A DNA stretch of 64,000 nucleotides, from NCBI RefSeq assembly GCF_009649745.1, contig NZ_WJNG01000002.1, positions 1 through 64,000 on the forward strand, read 5' to 3'. This DNA comes from Aquibacillus halophilus. GTDB taxonomy: Bacteria > Bacillota > Bacilli > Bacillales > Amphibacillaceae. A model generated the notes under the pieces. The model did not search any database, was not told the origin of the DNA, and saw only the letters and a program-made list of their open reading frames with translations. A program made the translations under genes and the position numbers. Below are positions 26,901-35,674 of the stretch, in pieces. How positions within the stretch are numbered: the stretch's first letter is position 1; every line of letters starts with the position of its first letter.

Positions 26901-27178
26901 CAGGCCTTAATCTGACTGGTGCTGACACTGTAATAATGTATGATAGCTGGTGGAATCCTGCTGTCGAGGAGCAAGCGGCTGATCGAGCCTATCGAATCGG
27001 TCAGCTTCATTCAGTCCAGGTTATCAAATTAGTTGCCCGTGGCACAATCGAAGAAAAGATGAATGAACTTCAGGAGAAAAAGAGAAATCTAATTGGTGAA
27101 ATCATAGATACTGAAGAGAAAGCATCATCTGCGCTTACAGAAGATGATATTCGGGAGATACTGATGTTAAACAAATAA
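23957..27178 (+). CDS. SWIM-zinc-finger SNF2 family helicase
   Basis: This 1073-aa protein combines an N-terminal SWIM zinc finger (C67-x-C69, C79-x-H81), a long middle region typical of bacterial SNF2-associated domains, and a C-terminal SNF2 ATPase. The ATPase shows Walker A DDMGLGKT (K650), DEAQ box D745-E-A-Q748, motif III LTGTPVEN, and motifs V-VI in SLKAGGTGLNLTGAD and AADRAYRIGQ. Such proteins translocate on double-stranded DNA, and may remodel nucleoprotein complexes or assist transcription; the exact bacterial role is unclear. It starts at GTG with AGGAAGGGG upstream. Similar proteins also occur near defence genes, but here the neighbours are housekeeping. Confidence 0.9.
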   Translation: MNIKINQKIIKELCGTVSFKKGDAFYRANKVIVESYNTDVCEATVKGKEDVHVTIETNGNDDFRTTCSCPTLEGFQKDCQHIAAVLIAINEQQRHGALQINSNQSDSITNQELTNGLLTLFNEPQKRSSGYQLHFENRQVIDAVFTCVPVTIGEAKQLLGTKVKIGSVDVANIRQFLEQVKGGNPSKISKTFTYNGNLHCFNKETDAVIQQLIEVAHDEKIYIDTLPYNSDAKVSDDLLLIPPSSWEKLLPLFEKTSHVKLAYEGYTFNGLHLTEEVLPLRFDFVEIKGQGYQLHVEGLAQMIVLDSYRSVLYQGKINKLDNQDCKRLIELKRMIDASGTKQIAIPKEQVDFFLEKVVPGLKQLGDVRIAKELQKGFMKTPLIAKLYLDRVKNRLLAGLDFHYGTIIINPLETRELKLDALIIRDIEKEEEIQKLMEDSLFAKTDSGYFLHNEELEYQFLHHIVPTLSKHVQIYTTTAIRNRIVKDKARPMIRVRVQKERTNWLEFKFEIDGIPQEQIREILVALEEKRKYYRLRNGALLSLETKEFKEINRFLHTVPGQKQDLENGLNLPMAQSLQLLDSVDTSNTLMVEESFRHFLKTIQDPGSLEFEIPKSLAPLLRDYQKHGYKWMKTLASYGFGGILADDMGLGKTLQSITFILSELPIIREKSLPVLIVCPSSVTYNWLSEIIKFAPEIEAVIMDGTQEERSILQKNITDKDVVITSYPLLRKDTQWYEKQLFHTVFFDEAQAFKNPVTQTARAVKRIQADHRFALTGTPVENALEELWSIFHVVFPELFLGLKDYSNLSRKAIARRIRPFLLRRMKKDVLLELPKKIESQESIELLPEQKKLYAAYLAKLRHDTWKHLDRDTLGKNRIRILAGLTRLRQICCHPSLFVDDYKGSSAKFEQLLRIVEESKLAGRRVLVFSQFTKMLDLIGRELVVKGVPFFYLDGQTPSEERVEICNRFNLGERDLFLISLKAGGTGLNLTGADTVIMYDSWWNPAVEEQAADRAYRIGQLHSVQVIKLVARGTIEEKMNELQEKKRNLIGEIIDTEEKASSALTEDDIREILMLNK

Positions 27179-27230
27179 ACTTTGTTTACCAAATGGAATG
27201 GTAATTTAAACAATAGTTAGGATGAAAACA

Positions 27231-28427
27231 ATGAAGAATGAGGTTCAGTTACAGATTAAAGATAAGTTTGCTACGAAATATAAGTCTGGTTTCCCAAACA
27301 TTATTAAAGAGTCAATTATAAACATCGAAACGTTAACAAAAGAAGGATCAATCGTACGACTAGTTGACGAGAAGAATAACTTTCTAGGCAGAGGTTATTA
27401 TGGTAGACAGAACAAAGGCTATGGTTGGGTACTAACCCAGAAGGAAATACAACCAATCGACCAACAGTTCTTTGATAATAAAATGAGTACCGCACTAGAT
27501 CAACGTGGATCATTTTATCAAGACAAAGATACTACAGCTTTCCGTCTGTTTAATGGAGAAGGTGATGGAATCGGCGGCCTGACAATTGACTATTATGCTG
27601 GTTATTATGTGATCAATTGGTATAGCCAAGGAATCTATCAGTTCAAGGATTTGATTATTGAGGCACTAAAAAACTTAGTGGAATTTAAAGGGATCTATCA
27701 GAAAAAAAGATTTGATACAGGTGGAAAATATATCGAAGAGGATGATTTTGTAGCCGGAGAACGAGGAGAATTTCCAATCATCATTAAAGAAAATGGTGTG
27801 AATTTTGCTGTTTATCTAAATGAGGGTCCGATGACAGGGATATTCCTAGATCAAAGACAGGTTAGAAAAACAATTAGAGACAGGTATGCACAAGGGAAAA
27901 CAGTCTTAAATACTTTCTCTTATACTGGTGCCTTTTCCGTGTTTGCTGCTCTTGGTGGAGCAAAGAAAACTACTAGCGTTGATCTCGCCAATCGAAGTTT
28001 ACCGAAAACAATCGAGCAATTTCAAGTAAACAGTATCGATGAGAAGGAACAGGATATTAAAGTAATGGATGTCTTTAACTACTTTAAGTATGCAGTTAGA
28101 AATAAGCTTACTTTTGATATGGTTATCCTGGATCCACCTAGCTTTGCCAGATCTAAAAAGCATACATTTAGTGCAGCTAAGGATTATGTCAGCTTACTTA
28201 AGGAAGCAATTGCAATTACAGACGATCAAGGATTGATAGTTGCTTCTACCAATTTCAGTGGCTTTGATATGGACAAGTTTAAAGGTTTTATTGATAAAGC
28301 CTTCAAGGAATCAAAAGGGAAGTATAAGATTGTTGAAACGTTCTCATTACCAGACGATTTCAAAACAATTAAGCAGTATAAACAAGGGGATTATCTTAAG
28401 GTTGTTTTTATTAGAAAAGTTAAATAA
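27231..28427 (+). CDS. RlmI-like class I rRNA methyltransferase
   Basis: This 398-aa protein has an N-terminal PUA-like RNA-binding part, a middle RlmI-type domain with FRLFNGEGDGIGGLTIDYY, and a C-terminal SAM-binding Rossmann fold: VLNTFSYTGAFSVFAALGGA (SAM loop) and the catalytic-region DPPSFARS. The layout matches RlmI/YwbD enzymes, which methylate a cytosine (C5) of 23S rRNA. The ATG at 27231 lies 8 nt after TTAGGA, better placed than the in-frame ATG at 27222. It follows the helicase gene by about 50 nt without a terminator, so the two may be co-transcribed. The exact target base is not provable here. Confidence 0.88.
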   Translation: MKNEVQLQIKDKFATKYKSGFPNIIKESIINIETLTKEGSIVRLVDEKNNFLGRGYYGRQNKGYGWVLTQKEIQPIDQQFFDNKMSTALDQRGSFYQDKDTTAFRLFNGEGDGIGGLTIDYYAGYYVINWYSQGIYQFKDLIIEALKNLVEFKGIYQKKRFDTGGKYIEEDDFVAGERGEFPIIIKENGVNFAVYLNEGPMTGIFLDQRQVRKTIRDRYAQGKTVLNTFSYTGAFSVFAALGGAKKTTSVDLANRSLPKTIEQFQVNSIDEKEQDIKVMDVFNYFKYAVRNKLTFDMVILDPPSFARSKKHTFSAAKDYVSLLKEAIAITDDQGLIVASTNFSGFDMDKFKGFIDKAFKESKGKYKIVETFSLPDDFKTIKQYKQGDYLKVVFIRKVK

Positions 28428-28474
28428 GATATGACTTTAACTAAGCTTTTTAAAAATGTGGAGTCACCAAACTA

Positions 28475-28528
28475 ATGCCAGGAACACAATCTAGGCGAAT
28501 GACAGTGATTGTGTTCCTGGCGTTTTTT
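28475..28528 (+). terminator. Terminator after the rRNA methyltransferase gene
   Basis: A perfect 15-bp stem, GCCAGGAACACAATC with GATTGTGTTCCTGGC, is followed by GTTTTTT. Confidence 0.93.
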
Positions 28529-28617
28529 GTAGAATATAAAATACTTAAGTACAGAGGTAATCCTTCAATTTATATGGAATAATAAAACTATGAAAACTAA
28601 AGAAAGGAGGAGTAGGT

Positions 28618-28932
28618 ATGAGCAAATTTGGATTATACGGAAAAATTAATGCGGTTGAAGGAGAACGTGACAAATTAGTAGAGATTCTTTTAGACGCGGC
28701 CAAATCGATGGAACAATTAGATGACTGTGAGTTATATGTTGTAAGCATATCTGATAGCGATCCTGATGGTGTCTTTGTTTATGAGGTTTGGAATAATGAA
28801 GAAGCTCATCAAGCCTCTCTATCACTCGATGTTACTCAAACCTTAATTGAACGCGCAAAGCCAATAATGGCTGGAATGGATAGAATTAGTACACTAATCC
28901 CAATGGGAGGAAAAGGTGTCGTAACTCAATGA
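28618..28932 (+). CDS. Putative quinol monooxygenase (ABM domain)
   Basis: This 104-aa protein is a single antibiotic-biosynthesis-monooxygenase (ABM) domain, a dimeric alpha+beta-barrel. Features are GKINAVEGERDKLVEILLDA at the N-terminus, CELYVVSISDSDPDGVFVYE in the middle strand, and the Trp-containing VWNNEEAHQASL. The nearest named relatives are YgiN-like quinol monooxygenases and YcnE. Substrate is unknown. AAAGGAGGAG precedes the ATG. It stands alone between two strong hairpins. Confidence 0.85.
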   Translation: MSKFGLYGKINAVEGERDKLVEILLDAAKSMEQLDDCELYVVSISDSDPDGVFVYEVWNNEEAHQASLSLDVTQTLIERAKPIMAGMDRISTLIPMGGKGVVTQ

Positions 28933-28970
28933 CGAACCCTCCATCAGTTTATTGAAAAACAGTTTAAATT

Positions 28971-29001
28971 AAACCAGTACCTTGTAACAAGGTACTGGTT
29001 A
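28971..29001. terminator. Shared hairpin between convergent genes
   Basis: AACCAGTACCTTG and CAAGGTACTGGTT form a perfect 13-bp stem with a TAA loop, between the ABM gene and the minus-strand SCP2 gene. T-richness is greater on the minus strand. Confidence 0.7.
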
Positions 29002-29012
29002 TTGCACAGCCA

Positions 29013-29339
29013 TCATTGATATTTTTTCACGGTTTCCTGTAGTTTTAATGCTAAACCAACTTTACCCTCCACTTTCAGCTTACCGGTCATAAATGCCATT
29101 GTTGTATTAAGATCGTCCTTTAGCAGTTTTGAGAAGCTTTCATCTGAAAGAATTAATGTTACCTCTGCTTGGTCAGAAAACCCTTCCCGTACTTCTACTT
29201 GACCATCCTTTACTACGATTTGTATCGGACCGCTTTCTTCTAAGTTAATTTGATATATACGATTTTTCTCGTCCTTGATGTGCTCGGGGTAAGCATTCAT
29301 CTTATCAACTAACGCCATTAATTGTTCTTTTACTGCCAT
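29013..29339 (-). CDS. SCP2 sterol-binding-domain protein
   Basis: This 108-aa protein is a lone SCP2 (sterol carrier protein 2) domain: YQINLEESGPIQIVVKDGQV, then AEVTLILSDESFSKLL, and the closing MAFMTGKLKVEG region with K-x-x-G-x-x-G-L-A-L-K-L. Such domains bind hydrophobic ligands such as fatty acyl-CoA; the bacterial role is unclear. The ATG at 29339 has GGAGGT 6 nt upstream, so I prefer it to the ATG at 29411, which lacks a ribosome site. It stands alone. Confidence 0.85.
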   Translation of the reverse strand: MAVKEQLMALVDKMNAYPEHIKDEKNRIYQINLEESGPIQIVVKDGQVEVREGFSDQAEVTLILSDESFSKLLKDDLNTTMAFMTGKLKVEGKVGLALKLQETVKKYQ

Positions 29340-29596
29340 CGTTGTACCTCCATCCTTAAATGAAAAATTACTATAGTAGATATTCCATGTCGAGAATGTG
29401 AAGTCCTGCAAAAAATAACTATTTGTGTCGATAAAGTTGGGTTAAGGTAGGTTTTTTATAACCCTTTGTATCCACACTTTCAAATAAGAGTGAGATTTTC
29501 TCGGTATAAATACTTCGTTTCATTTTTGAAAAGGTTTGGTTGGAATTAAACTGAAGAGGGGTATTTCCCTAATTCTAAGTGTCCAAGACAGTCAAA

Positions 29597-30697
29597 CTAT
29601 TCTATTATTTGTAATTCTTTAGGAAATTTGGTCAATGTTTCAAATCCATCAGCTGTAATAAGAACATCATCTTCTATTCTTACCCCGCCTGTTCCAGGAA
29701 GATAAATACCTGGTTCTATCGTAAATACCATTCCTTCTTTTAACAATCCATCATTTAAGTGATTCATCGAAGGGAATTCATGAACATTTATTCCCATTCC
29801 ATGTCCGATACGATGGGGGAAATAGTCACCATAGCCTGATTCGGTAATAATATCTCGAGCAACCTTGTCTAAGTCTCCGATTCGCATACCTGGTTTGCAA
29901 GCTTTTAAGGAAGCAAGCTCTGCTCTTAATACTGTCTGATAGATTTTTTTTTGCTTGTCTGAGACTGATTTATAGGCTACTGTTCTGGTTATATCGGAAC
30001 AGTAGCCTTCAAGTACAACGCCTAAATCGAATAATACCATGTCACCAGCTTTTAGTTTTCGCTCACCTGGATTTCCGTGTGGGTCCCCAGATTTTTCACC
30101 GAATAAAACCATGGTTGAAAATGCCATTTCACGGATTCCTTTTTTCTTTAACTCATATTCGATTTTCGCTAGTACTTCCATTTCACTGATACCTTCTACA
30201 AGTGCATCAATACCCATCTGTACACCGAAATCAGCCATTTTTGTAGCGCGACGAATGACTGAAACTTCAGCATCATCCTTTACAACCCGCATTTCGTTTA
30301 ATTTATCTTCTACGGAAACTAATTTTACCTTAGGAAAAAGGTTTAAAAGTGCTTCACTACGACTATAGGAAAGCATTTCTTTTTCGATGGCTACTGTATC
30401 TGCTTTAGTTAGATTTCTTTCATTAAATGAGTTTCTAATAAGTTCCCATGGGTCTTCGTGGTCGGAGTATCCTATGATTTTGTGTTTCCAGCCTGAATCC
30501 TGCAATTGCCCTACCTCCATTGTTGGCAGAACAAACAAGGGCTGTCCTTGCTTAAAGACAAAAATCCCCATTAGACGTTCATGTGGGTCAGTGTAGAAAT
30601 TTGATAGATAGTAGACATTTTCAATTGAATTTAAAAAAGCTACTTCTATCCTATTTTTATTGAGCCAAGCTGTTACTCTTTCTATACGCTCTTGCAT
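29597..30697 (-). CDS. M24 family Xaa-Pro dipeptidase
   Basis: This 366-aa protein has an N-terminal creatinase-like domain (about 1-130) and a C-terminal pita-bread peptidase M24 domain. Metal-ligand motifs are DLGVVLEGYCSDITRT (two Asp), HRIGHGMGINVHEFP (His), FTIEPGIYLPG (Glu) and VRIEDDVLI (Glu). It should remove N-terminal residues preceding proline from dipeptides, using two manganese or cobalt ions in the cytoplasm. Length matches Bacillus YkvY/YqhT-like enzymes. TAGGAGTG precedes the ATG. Monocistronic. All five metal ligands appear intact. Confidence 0.92.
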   Translation of the reverse strand: MQERIERVTAWLNKNRIEVAFLNSIENVYYLSNFYTDPHERLMGIFVFKQGQPLFVLPTMEVGQLQDSGWKHKIIGYSDHEDPWELIRNSFNERNLTKADTVAIEKEMLSYSRSEALLNLFPKVKLVSVEDKLNEMRVVKDDAEVSVIRRATKMADFGVQMGIDALVEGISEMEVLAKIEYELKKKGIREMAFSTMVLFGEKSGDPHGNPGERKLKAGDMVLFDLGVVLEGYCSDITRTVAYKSVSDKQKKIYQTVLRAELASLKACKPGMRIGDLDKVARDIITESGYGDYFPHRIGHGMGINVHEFPSMNHLNDGLLKEGMVFTIEPGIYLPGTGGVRIEDDVLITADGFETLTKFPKELQIIE

Positions 30698-31000
30698 GGT
30701 TTTTCACTCCTAGCGAATTAATTACAGTTCTTTTTGTCGGTTATCGAATTAGCACAAAAATTTCCAACGATAATGACCCTTATTAAAGATGACCATTTTA
30801 AAATCATATTATAGTACTTACTAGCTATCATACCTTAATTTTGCTCATCTTAAAAAGTTAGTTCAGAGGTTAATTCCTATCTGTACATGAGAAGTTCAGA
30901 TCAATTGCAACCCAATATGATTTTTTTATTTTTGAATTGAAAGTAGCATTGCTGATATCATTGATGCACTAAAGCAAGAAAATATCTAGCTTAAAACCAA
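30698..31000. other. Intergenic region, no gene recognised
   Basis: About 300 nt of AT-rich sequence between two minus-strand genes. It should hold the promoter of the M24 peptidase gene; no ORF with a ribosome binding site and no structured RNA was recognised. Confidence 0.5.
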
Positions 31001-31044
31001 AAAAGGTAACCACTCTCCATAACTTGGAGTTTGGTTACCTTTTA
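31001..31044 (-). terminator. Terminator after the HAD hydrolase gene
   Basis: Minus strand: AAAAGGTAACCA-AACTCCA pairs with TGGAG-AG-TGGTTACCTTTT, ending in a T-run. Confidence 0.9.
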
Positions 31045-31073
31045 ATATTATGGAGATGGTGTTACGTCTAACG

Positions 31074-31745
31074 CTATGATGCAAATATCGGCCAATTGTT
31101 TCGATCAGCAATTTTTTTCATGTCTTGGTCTGGATTGACAACAATTGGGTGCTGTACATAGTTCAATAACGGAATATCGCTTTCGCTATCTGCATAAGCC
31201 CAGATATCACTAATGGTGTGATCGGCTAGTATTTCCTGATGTTCAATCCATTCTTGAACTTTCTTTACTTTTTCATCGCCGTTGATTATCTTGCCAATTT
31301 CACCGGTACAAAGACCCTTCTCATTATATAGTAGTTCGGTGCTAATTACATGTACGTCCAATTCTAAATCCTTAGTAAAGGCCTTTAAAAAAGGGTTTAG
31401 AGCACCAGACAATACAATAATGGTATCACCTTTTTTTTGATGTTCACGTATTTTTAGTACAAGACCCTGATGCACGTCCTGTTTGCCAATATCGACTAGT
31501 TCCTGGAAGAATAGATCTAGTTCTGCCCTAGTTTTTCCTTTGAAGGTCCGAGCAAAGGCCTTGAAAAACTGGTGCTTGGAAGCATTTTTCCCTTTGAATG
31601 GCATAATAGCAGCTGCTTTTACCAATCCTATAAATAATACTCCCCATTGCTTAACGGCAAATGTGTTTTTACCAACCTCAAACATTACCTTAAAGGAGTT
31701 GCCTTGATAAAGTGTACCATCAAAATCTACTGTAACAATTGCCAT
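31074..31745 (-). CDS. HAD-IB family phosphatase
   Basis: This 223-aa protein belongs to the haloacid dehalogenase superfamily, IB subgroup (SerB-like). Motif I DFDGTLY is at residues 7-13 (nucleophile D7), motif II is IIVLSGALNPF, and motif III/IV is DIWAYADSESDIPLL. It probably removes phosphate from a small metabolite or a lysophospholipid-type substrate; the substrate is not evident. GAGGTGATAG precedes the ATG. It stands alone with a terminator. Similar proteins are annotated as haloacid dehalogenase-like hydrolases in Bacillaceae. Confidence 0.9.
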   Translation of the reverse strand: MAIVTVDFDGTLYQGNSFKVMFEVGKNTFAVKQWGVLFIGLVKAAAIMPFKGKNASKHQFFKAFARTFKGKTRAELDLFFQELVDIGKQDVHQGLVLKIREHQKKGDTIIVLSGALNPFLKAFTKDLELDVHVISTELLYNEKGLCTGEIGKIINGDEKVKKVQEWIEHQEILADHTISDIWAYADSESDIPLLNYVQHPIVVNPDQDMKKIADRNNWPIFAS

Positions 31746-31954
31746 TTTCTATCACCTCAACTTTTCTAGTTAGTATAAAGTAGATTAGATAAATTGTAAA
31801 TAAATAGCAAATGTCGAGTTTTGAGGAAAAAAATTATTATTAAGAATGAACAAACATTTAACAAATTATTTTAGTACCTGTTATTAACACTTGGTATTAT
31901 TCGGTATTTAAAGTATAATAAGGATAATTAGATTCTGGAGGGGATGGGGATAAT

Positions 31955-32809
31955 ATGACAAACAAGAAAATTGCATTTGTTACGGATAGTACAGCTTATC
32001 TAACTGATGAATTAAGAAATCACCCTGATGTGTACGTTGTGCCAATTGTCGTAATATCAGAAAATAAGGAATACGAAGATGGAGTTGATTTGTCTTCTGA
32101 GCAGCTATATGACATTATTCGTAACAATAAAGAGGTTCCCAAAACCTCACAACCATCTGTAGGGAAGTTTGAAGATCTTTATCAGCAACTTAAAAAAAAT
32201 TACGATCATGCAATAGCAATTCATGTTTCTAATAAGTTAAGTGGTACAATTGCTAGCTCTAGTGCTGGGAAAGATCATGTTGATTTTGATGTGGAAGTTA
32301 TCGATTCATATTCGATTTCCTATGGAATGTCAGAGCTTATTTATAAGGGACTGTCATTAGTAGAGCAAGATGTAGATGTAAAGGAAATTGCTAATCAGAT
32401 AAGGGAACGAGTGACTAAATCTAGGAATTTAATTTTGCTTGGTAGCCTAGATCAATTATATAAAGGTGGCAGAATGTCTGGCGCACAATTCTTAGTAGGT
32501 AATGTTCTTCAGATCAAACCAATCCTTGTTCTTAATTCGGAGGGGGAGCTAGGAGTCCTTGAGCGAATCCGTTCCGAGAAAAAAGCCACTAATAAGGTAG
32601 TAAAACTATTCAAACAATCATGTGATGAAAAAAGTGTAAAAAAAGTAGGTATTATGCACGGAAATGTGTTAGAAAAGGCTATGGAATTAAAGCAGAGAAT
32701 AGAAAAAGAAATCCCAGACATAGATATTGTTGTTGGAGAAATAAGTTCATCCATAGCTGTCCATGCGGGCGAAGGAACAGTCGCCTTATTTTGGAATGAA
32801 TCAGATTGA
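31955..32809 (+). CDS. DegV family fatty-acid-binding protein
   Basis: This 284-aa protein is a typical DegV family member: it starts IAFVTDSTAYL and contains VPKTSQPSVGKF, VDFDVEVIDSYSISYGM and LIYKGGRMSG-like QLYKGGRMSGAQ, then IKPILVLNSEGEL. DegV proteins bind fatty acids; in Firmicutes some act as FakB subunits that present fatty acids to the kinase FakA for incorporation into phospholipids. FakA is not in this window. GGAGGGG precedes the ATG; a -10-like TATAAT lies near 31915. Monocistronic, followed by a terminator. Confidence 0.92.
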   Translation: MTNKKIAFVTDSTAYLTDELRNHPDVYVVPIVVISENKEYEDGVDLSSEQLYDIIRNNKEVPKTSQPSVGKFEDLYQQLKKNYDHAIAIHVSNKLSGTIASSSAGKDHVDFDVEVIDSYSISYGMSELIYKGLSLVEQDVDVKEIANQIRERVTKSRNLILLGSLDQLYKGGRMSGAQFLVGNVLQIKPILVLNSEGELGVLERIRSEKKATNKVVKLFKQSCDEKSVKKVGIMHGNVLEKAMELKQRIEKEIPDIDIVVGEISSSIAVHAGEGTVALFWNESD

Positions 32810-32818
32810 ATATATAGT

Positions 32819-32864
32819 AAACATAGCACCTGATCTCAATAATTGAGGTCGGGTGCTATGTTTA
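32819..32864 (+). terminator. Terminator after degV-type gene
   Basis: AACATAGCACCTGATCTCAA and TTGAGGTCGGGTGCTATGTT pair (with G-U) around a TAA loop, followed by TTTATTT. Confidence 0.85.
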
Positions 32865-32998
32865 TTTGGAAGAGCCTTTGGAGAAAATGAAACAAGACTA
32901 TAAATTAATAGGACAAAGTATTTTCATAGAAGCACTTTTGATAGTAACCATTTTTCTTTTAATTTAAATGGTAAAAACATTTTTTTAGGAGGTTTATA

Positions 32999-33817
32999 TT
33001 GAAAGAAACATGGTATTTCGTTGACTCAGGCTATTGTACACCTGCTTTTAATATGGCTATGGATGAAATCCTCCTTGATTGGCATAGTGACGGCAAAATA
33101 CCACCAGTCATCCGCTTTTACGGCTGGAGGCCGGCGGGTATTTCTGTTGGTTATTTCCAAAAAGTTAGTGGAAAGATAGATGTGATGGCCGCCGAAAATT
33201 ATGGAATTAAACTTGTACGTCGACTAACTGGAGGTCGCGCGGTTCTTCATGACCAGGAGCTTACATACAGTGTTCTCGTTTCCGAGGAATATCCAGGCAT
33301 GCCTCGAACTGTCAAGGAATCCTACAGGCTTATTTCCCGCGGCTTGTTAGAAGGGTTTAAAGAATTGGGTATTGAAGCTGAATTTTCTATTCCTGAAGGG
33401 AAACTAGAAACGACGGATTCGGCTGTTTGTTTTGAAGAACCTTCCTGGTATGAGTTGGTTGTTGAAGGAAGAAAGGCTGCTGGTAGTGCTCAGACTCGTA
33501 AAAAAGGCGTTATTCTTCAGCACGGTTCTATTCCATTGAATATGGATGAAATAAAACTATTTGATCTGTTTATCTTTCCTAATGATCGGGTTAAAGAACG
33601 TGCTAGACAGGCATTTGCAGGCAAGGCAGTCTCGATTAATGAGGTAGTGAACGAACCACGCACCTTTGATGATGTAAAAGGTGCGTTCAAAAAGGGGTTT
33701 GAACGGGGATTGAACATTGATTTGGTCCCGTTCAAATTATCAGACCAACAAATGGCAGACGTGATTGATTTATCAGAAACCAAGTATGGAAATGCTGAAT
33801 GGAACTATTCCCGATAA
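32999..33817 (+). CDS. lipM: Octanoyltransferase LipM
   Basis: This 272-aa protein belongs to the BPL/LPL family: [35 protein letters not shown], and the catalytic cysteine C144 in [12 protein letters not shown] followed by [13 protein letters not shown] (acyl-site lysine). The Cys position corresponds to that of B. subtilis LipM (C150). LipM moves octanoate from octanoyl-ACP to the GcvH protein, the first step of lipoate synthesis. It starts at TTG with AGGAGG 8 nt before it. It is followed 17 nt later by lipA, which completes the pathway, so the two form an operon. Confidence 0.93.
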   Translation: MKETWYFVDSGYCTPAFNMAMDEILLDWHSDGKIPPVIRFYGWRPAGISVGYFQKVSGKIDVMAAENYGIKLVRRLTGGRAVLHDQELTYSVLVSEEYPGMPRTVKESYRLISRGLLEGFKELGIEAEFSIPEGKLETTDSAVCFEEPSWYELVVEGRKAAGSAQTRKKGVILQHGSIPLNMDEIKLFDLFIFPNDRVKERARQAFAGKAVSINEVVNEPRTFDDVKGAFKKGFERGLNIDLVPFKLSDQQMADVIDLSETKYGNAEWNYSR

Positions 33818-33834
33818 TAAAAGGAGTTGTACAA

Positions 33835-34779
33835 ATGGCAAAGAAATATGAGCATGTAAAAAAACCGGAATGGCTGAAAGTGAAAATTAATACCAACAAG
33901 TCCTACAATCGTTTAAAAACCTTAATGCGTGAAAAAAACTTAAACACTGTCTGTGAGGAAGCAAAATGTCCAAATATTCATGAATGTTGGAGTGAACGGC
34001 AAACAGCAACATTTATGATACTTGGGGATACGTGCACAAGGGGGTGCCGCTTTTGTGCTGTAAAAACAGGACTTCCTAATGAATTGGATTGGGGTGAGCC
34101 AGAGCGTGTAGCTGAATCTGTAGAAATTATGGGTTTAAAGCACGTGGTAGTGACTGCAGTTGCTAGGGATGATTTAAAGGATGGAGGAGCAGCAGTATTT
34201 GCTGAAACAGTAAAGGCAATCCGGCGGAAGATGCCAAGTACCACAGTGGAAATTCTTCCCTCTGATATGAAAGGTGACTACCAGAGTTTGTACACACTAA
34301 TGGAAGGCGATCCGGATATTTTTAATCACAATATAGAGACCGTTCGTCGATTGACCAAAAAAGTACGTGCCATTGCTATGTACGACCGTTCATTACAACT
34401 GCTGGAGCGGGTAAAAGAGATCGCGCCTGATACACCAACAAAATCAAGCATTATGGTCGGACTAGGTGAGACAAAAGAAGAAATAATAGAAACAATGGAT
34501 GATTTACGGGCACATAAGGTTGATATAATGGCAATTGGTCAATATCTTCAACCAACAAAAGCCCATTTGAATGTCGACCGTTATTATCATCCTGATGAAT
34601 TTACCGAACTAAAAGCAATTGCTTTGTCTAAAGGATTTAAACATTGTGAAGCGGGGCCAATGGTTCGCTCCTCCTATCATGCCGATGAACAGGTAAATGA
34701 AAGGTCCGCTCAGCGACGGATCAATTATATGAAGGGGTATGAATCCCAAGGTGAAAGACTCGAAAAATTTGATTTTTAA
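33835..34779 (+). CDS. lipA: Lipoyl synthase LipA
   Basis: This 314-aa radical-SAM enzyme inserts two sulfurs into octanoyl groups to make lipoyl cofactor. Both iron-sulfur clusters are visible: the auxiliary cluster C40, C45, C51 ([12 protein letters not shown]) and the radical-SAM cluster C67-x3-C71-x2-C74 (CTRGCRFC). The closing R-S-S-Y motif ([11 protein letters not shown]) is also present. An AAGGAG site 8 nt before the ATG at 33835 fixes the start; an upstream in-frame ATG at 33799 would overlap lipM and lacks such a site. It is second in a lipM-lipA operon. Confidence 0.96.
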   Translation: MAKKYEHVKKPEWLKVKINTNKSYNRLKTLMREKNLNTVCEEAKCPNIHECWSERQTATFMILGDTCTRGCRFCAVKTGLPNELDWGEPERVAESVEIMGLKHVVVTAVARDDLKDGGAAVFAETVKAIRRKMPSTTVEILPSDMKGDYQSLYTLMEGDPDIFNHNIETVRRLTKKVRAIAMYDRSLQLLERVKEIAPDTPTKSSIMVGLGETKEEIIETMDDLRAHKVDIMAIGQYLQPTKAHLNVDRYYHPDEFTELKAIALSKGFKHCEAGPMVRSSYHADEQVNERSAQRRINYMKGYESQGERLEKFDF

Positions 34780-34797
34780 TTGTACAGCAATCACATT

Positions 34798-34859
34798 AGA
34801 GGTAGACTAAAAAAAATTGGTCTATCTCTTTTTCGTGGGGGGTTAAATCACCCCCCACG
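34798..34859 (+). terminator. Terminator plus GC-rich second hairpin after lipA
   Basis: AGAGGTAGAC/GTCTATCTCT with a T-run (34798-34833) is a standard terminator. It is followed at once by a perfect hairpin, CGTGGGGGG / CCCCCCACG (34834-34859), unusually G/C-rich for this region. Confidence 0.8.
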
Positions 34860-35005
34860 TGATTATCAATCAAAATGATGGAGGGGAAAGGTAGCAGTTG
34901 AGGCAGTGATTCATTATTCTGTGCCTCTTGAACGAATAGAGTGCCAGGACTTAGCCATACAATTAAAGGATTCACCCTAGCACTTGTAGAAGAAGTGATT
35001 TGGTA

Positions 35006-35635
35006 CTACATTTGTGATTGGTATGCATATGCTAATGGAGTATTTTTATAATAAGATTTACCAAGGCGATAATAGTGATCAACAATATTTTGATTCAAAT
35101 TTCTAAATTTTTCTGGTACGGTTGGAAGATTGTCAGCATCTTCTTGTTTCCAAACTGATTGTCCAGGGGCAACGAAGCGATTATCACCGATGTTAACTCC
35201 GTTTGTTATGGTTGCACCGTGCATAATAACACAATCTCGACCAATCACAGCATCGTAAATATTTCCATGTTGACCAACAAATGTGTTACGTCCAATAAAT
35301 AATGGTCCATGGACGCATGCATGGTGGAGAACGCTGATTTCTCCTTCTAAATAAACTCCCCATTTGTTTCCGTTAATTTTCACATGCTCTCTACCTGGGT
35401 GAACGTGCATTAATACATTGTCTTGTATGTTTGTATAAGGACCAACATAATATGGATAACCCGAATCTGCGCGTAATAGATTTTTAAACCCGACAAACAC
35501 ATCATCAGAAATTGTAATATTCCCAATAATCATTGAATCTGTTCCAATCACCGCTTTAGGACTAATAGTGGGATAGCTTATACTAGTAACCTCTTCAACA
35601 GGAGGATTTTGATAAACAATAGGATAGCCGCTCAT
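35006..35635 (-). CDS. Gamma-carbonic-anhydrase-like hexapeptide protein
   Basis: This 209-aa protein is a left-handed beta-helix made of hexapeptide repeats (AVIGTDSMIIGNITISDDVFV and onward), of the gamma-carbonic anhydrase / PaaY type. Candidate zinc-binding histidines lie in MHVHPGREH, VLHHACVHG and VGQHGNIYD. The C-terminus is helical. Activity could be reversible CO2 hydration, or acyltransfer or structural; only the fold is certain. AAGGAG precedes the ATG. It is divergent from the methyltransferase gene, and a perfect inverted repeat lies between them. Confidence 0.82.
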   Translation of the reverse strand: MSGYPIVYQNPPVEEVTSISYPTISPKAVIGTDSMIIGNITISDDVFVGFKNLLRADSGYPYYVGPYTNIQDNVLMHVHPGREHVKINGNKWGVYLEGEISVLHHACVHGPLFIGRNTFVGQHGNIYDAVIGRDCVIMHGATITNGVNIGDNRFVAPGQSVWKQEDADNLPTVPEKFRNLNQNIVDHYYRLGKSYYKNTPLAYAYQSQM

Positions 35636-35674
35636 AATTCCAACTCCTTATTTCTATAATTAAAAATAATATAT

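Noticed and set aside
33799-33834. Longer N-terminus for LipA
   Set aside because: It would overlap lipM; AAGGAG lies directly before the ATG at 33835 and the known family starts there.
34896-34980. Short frame starting IHYSVPLER after lipA
   Set aside because: GTG is too close to any purine-rich site and no family resemblance is seen; considered chance or old remnant.
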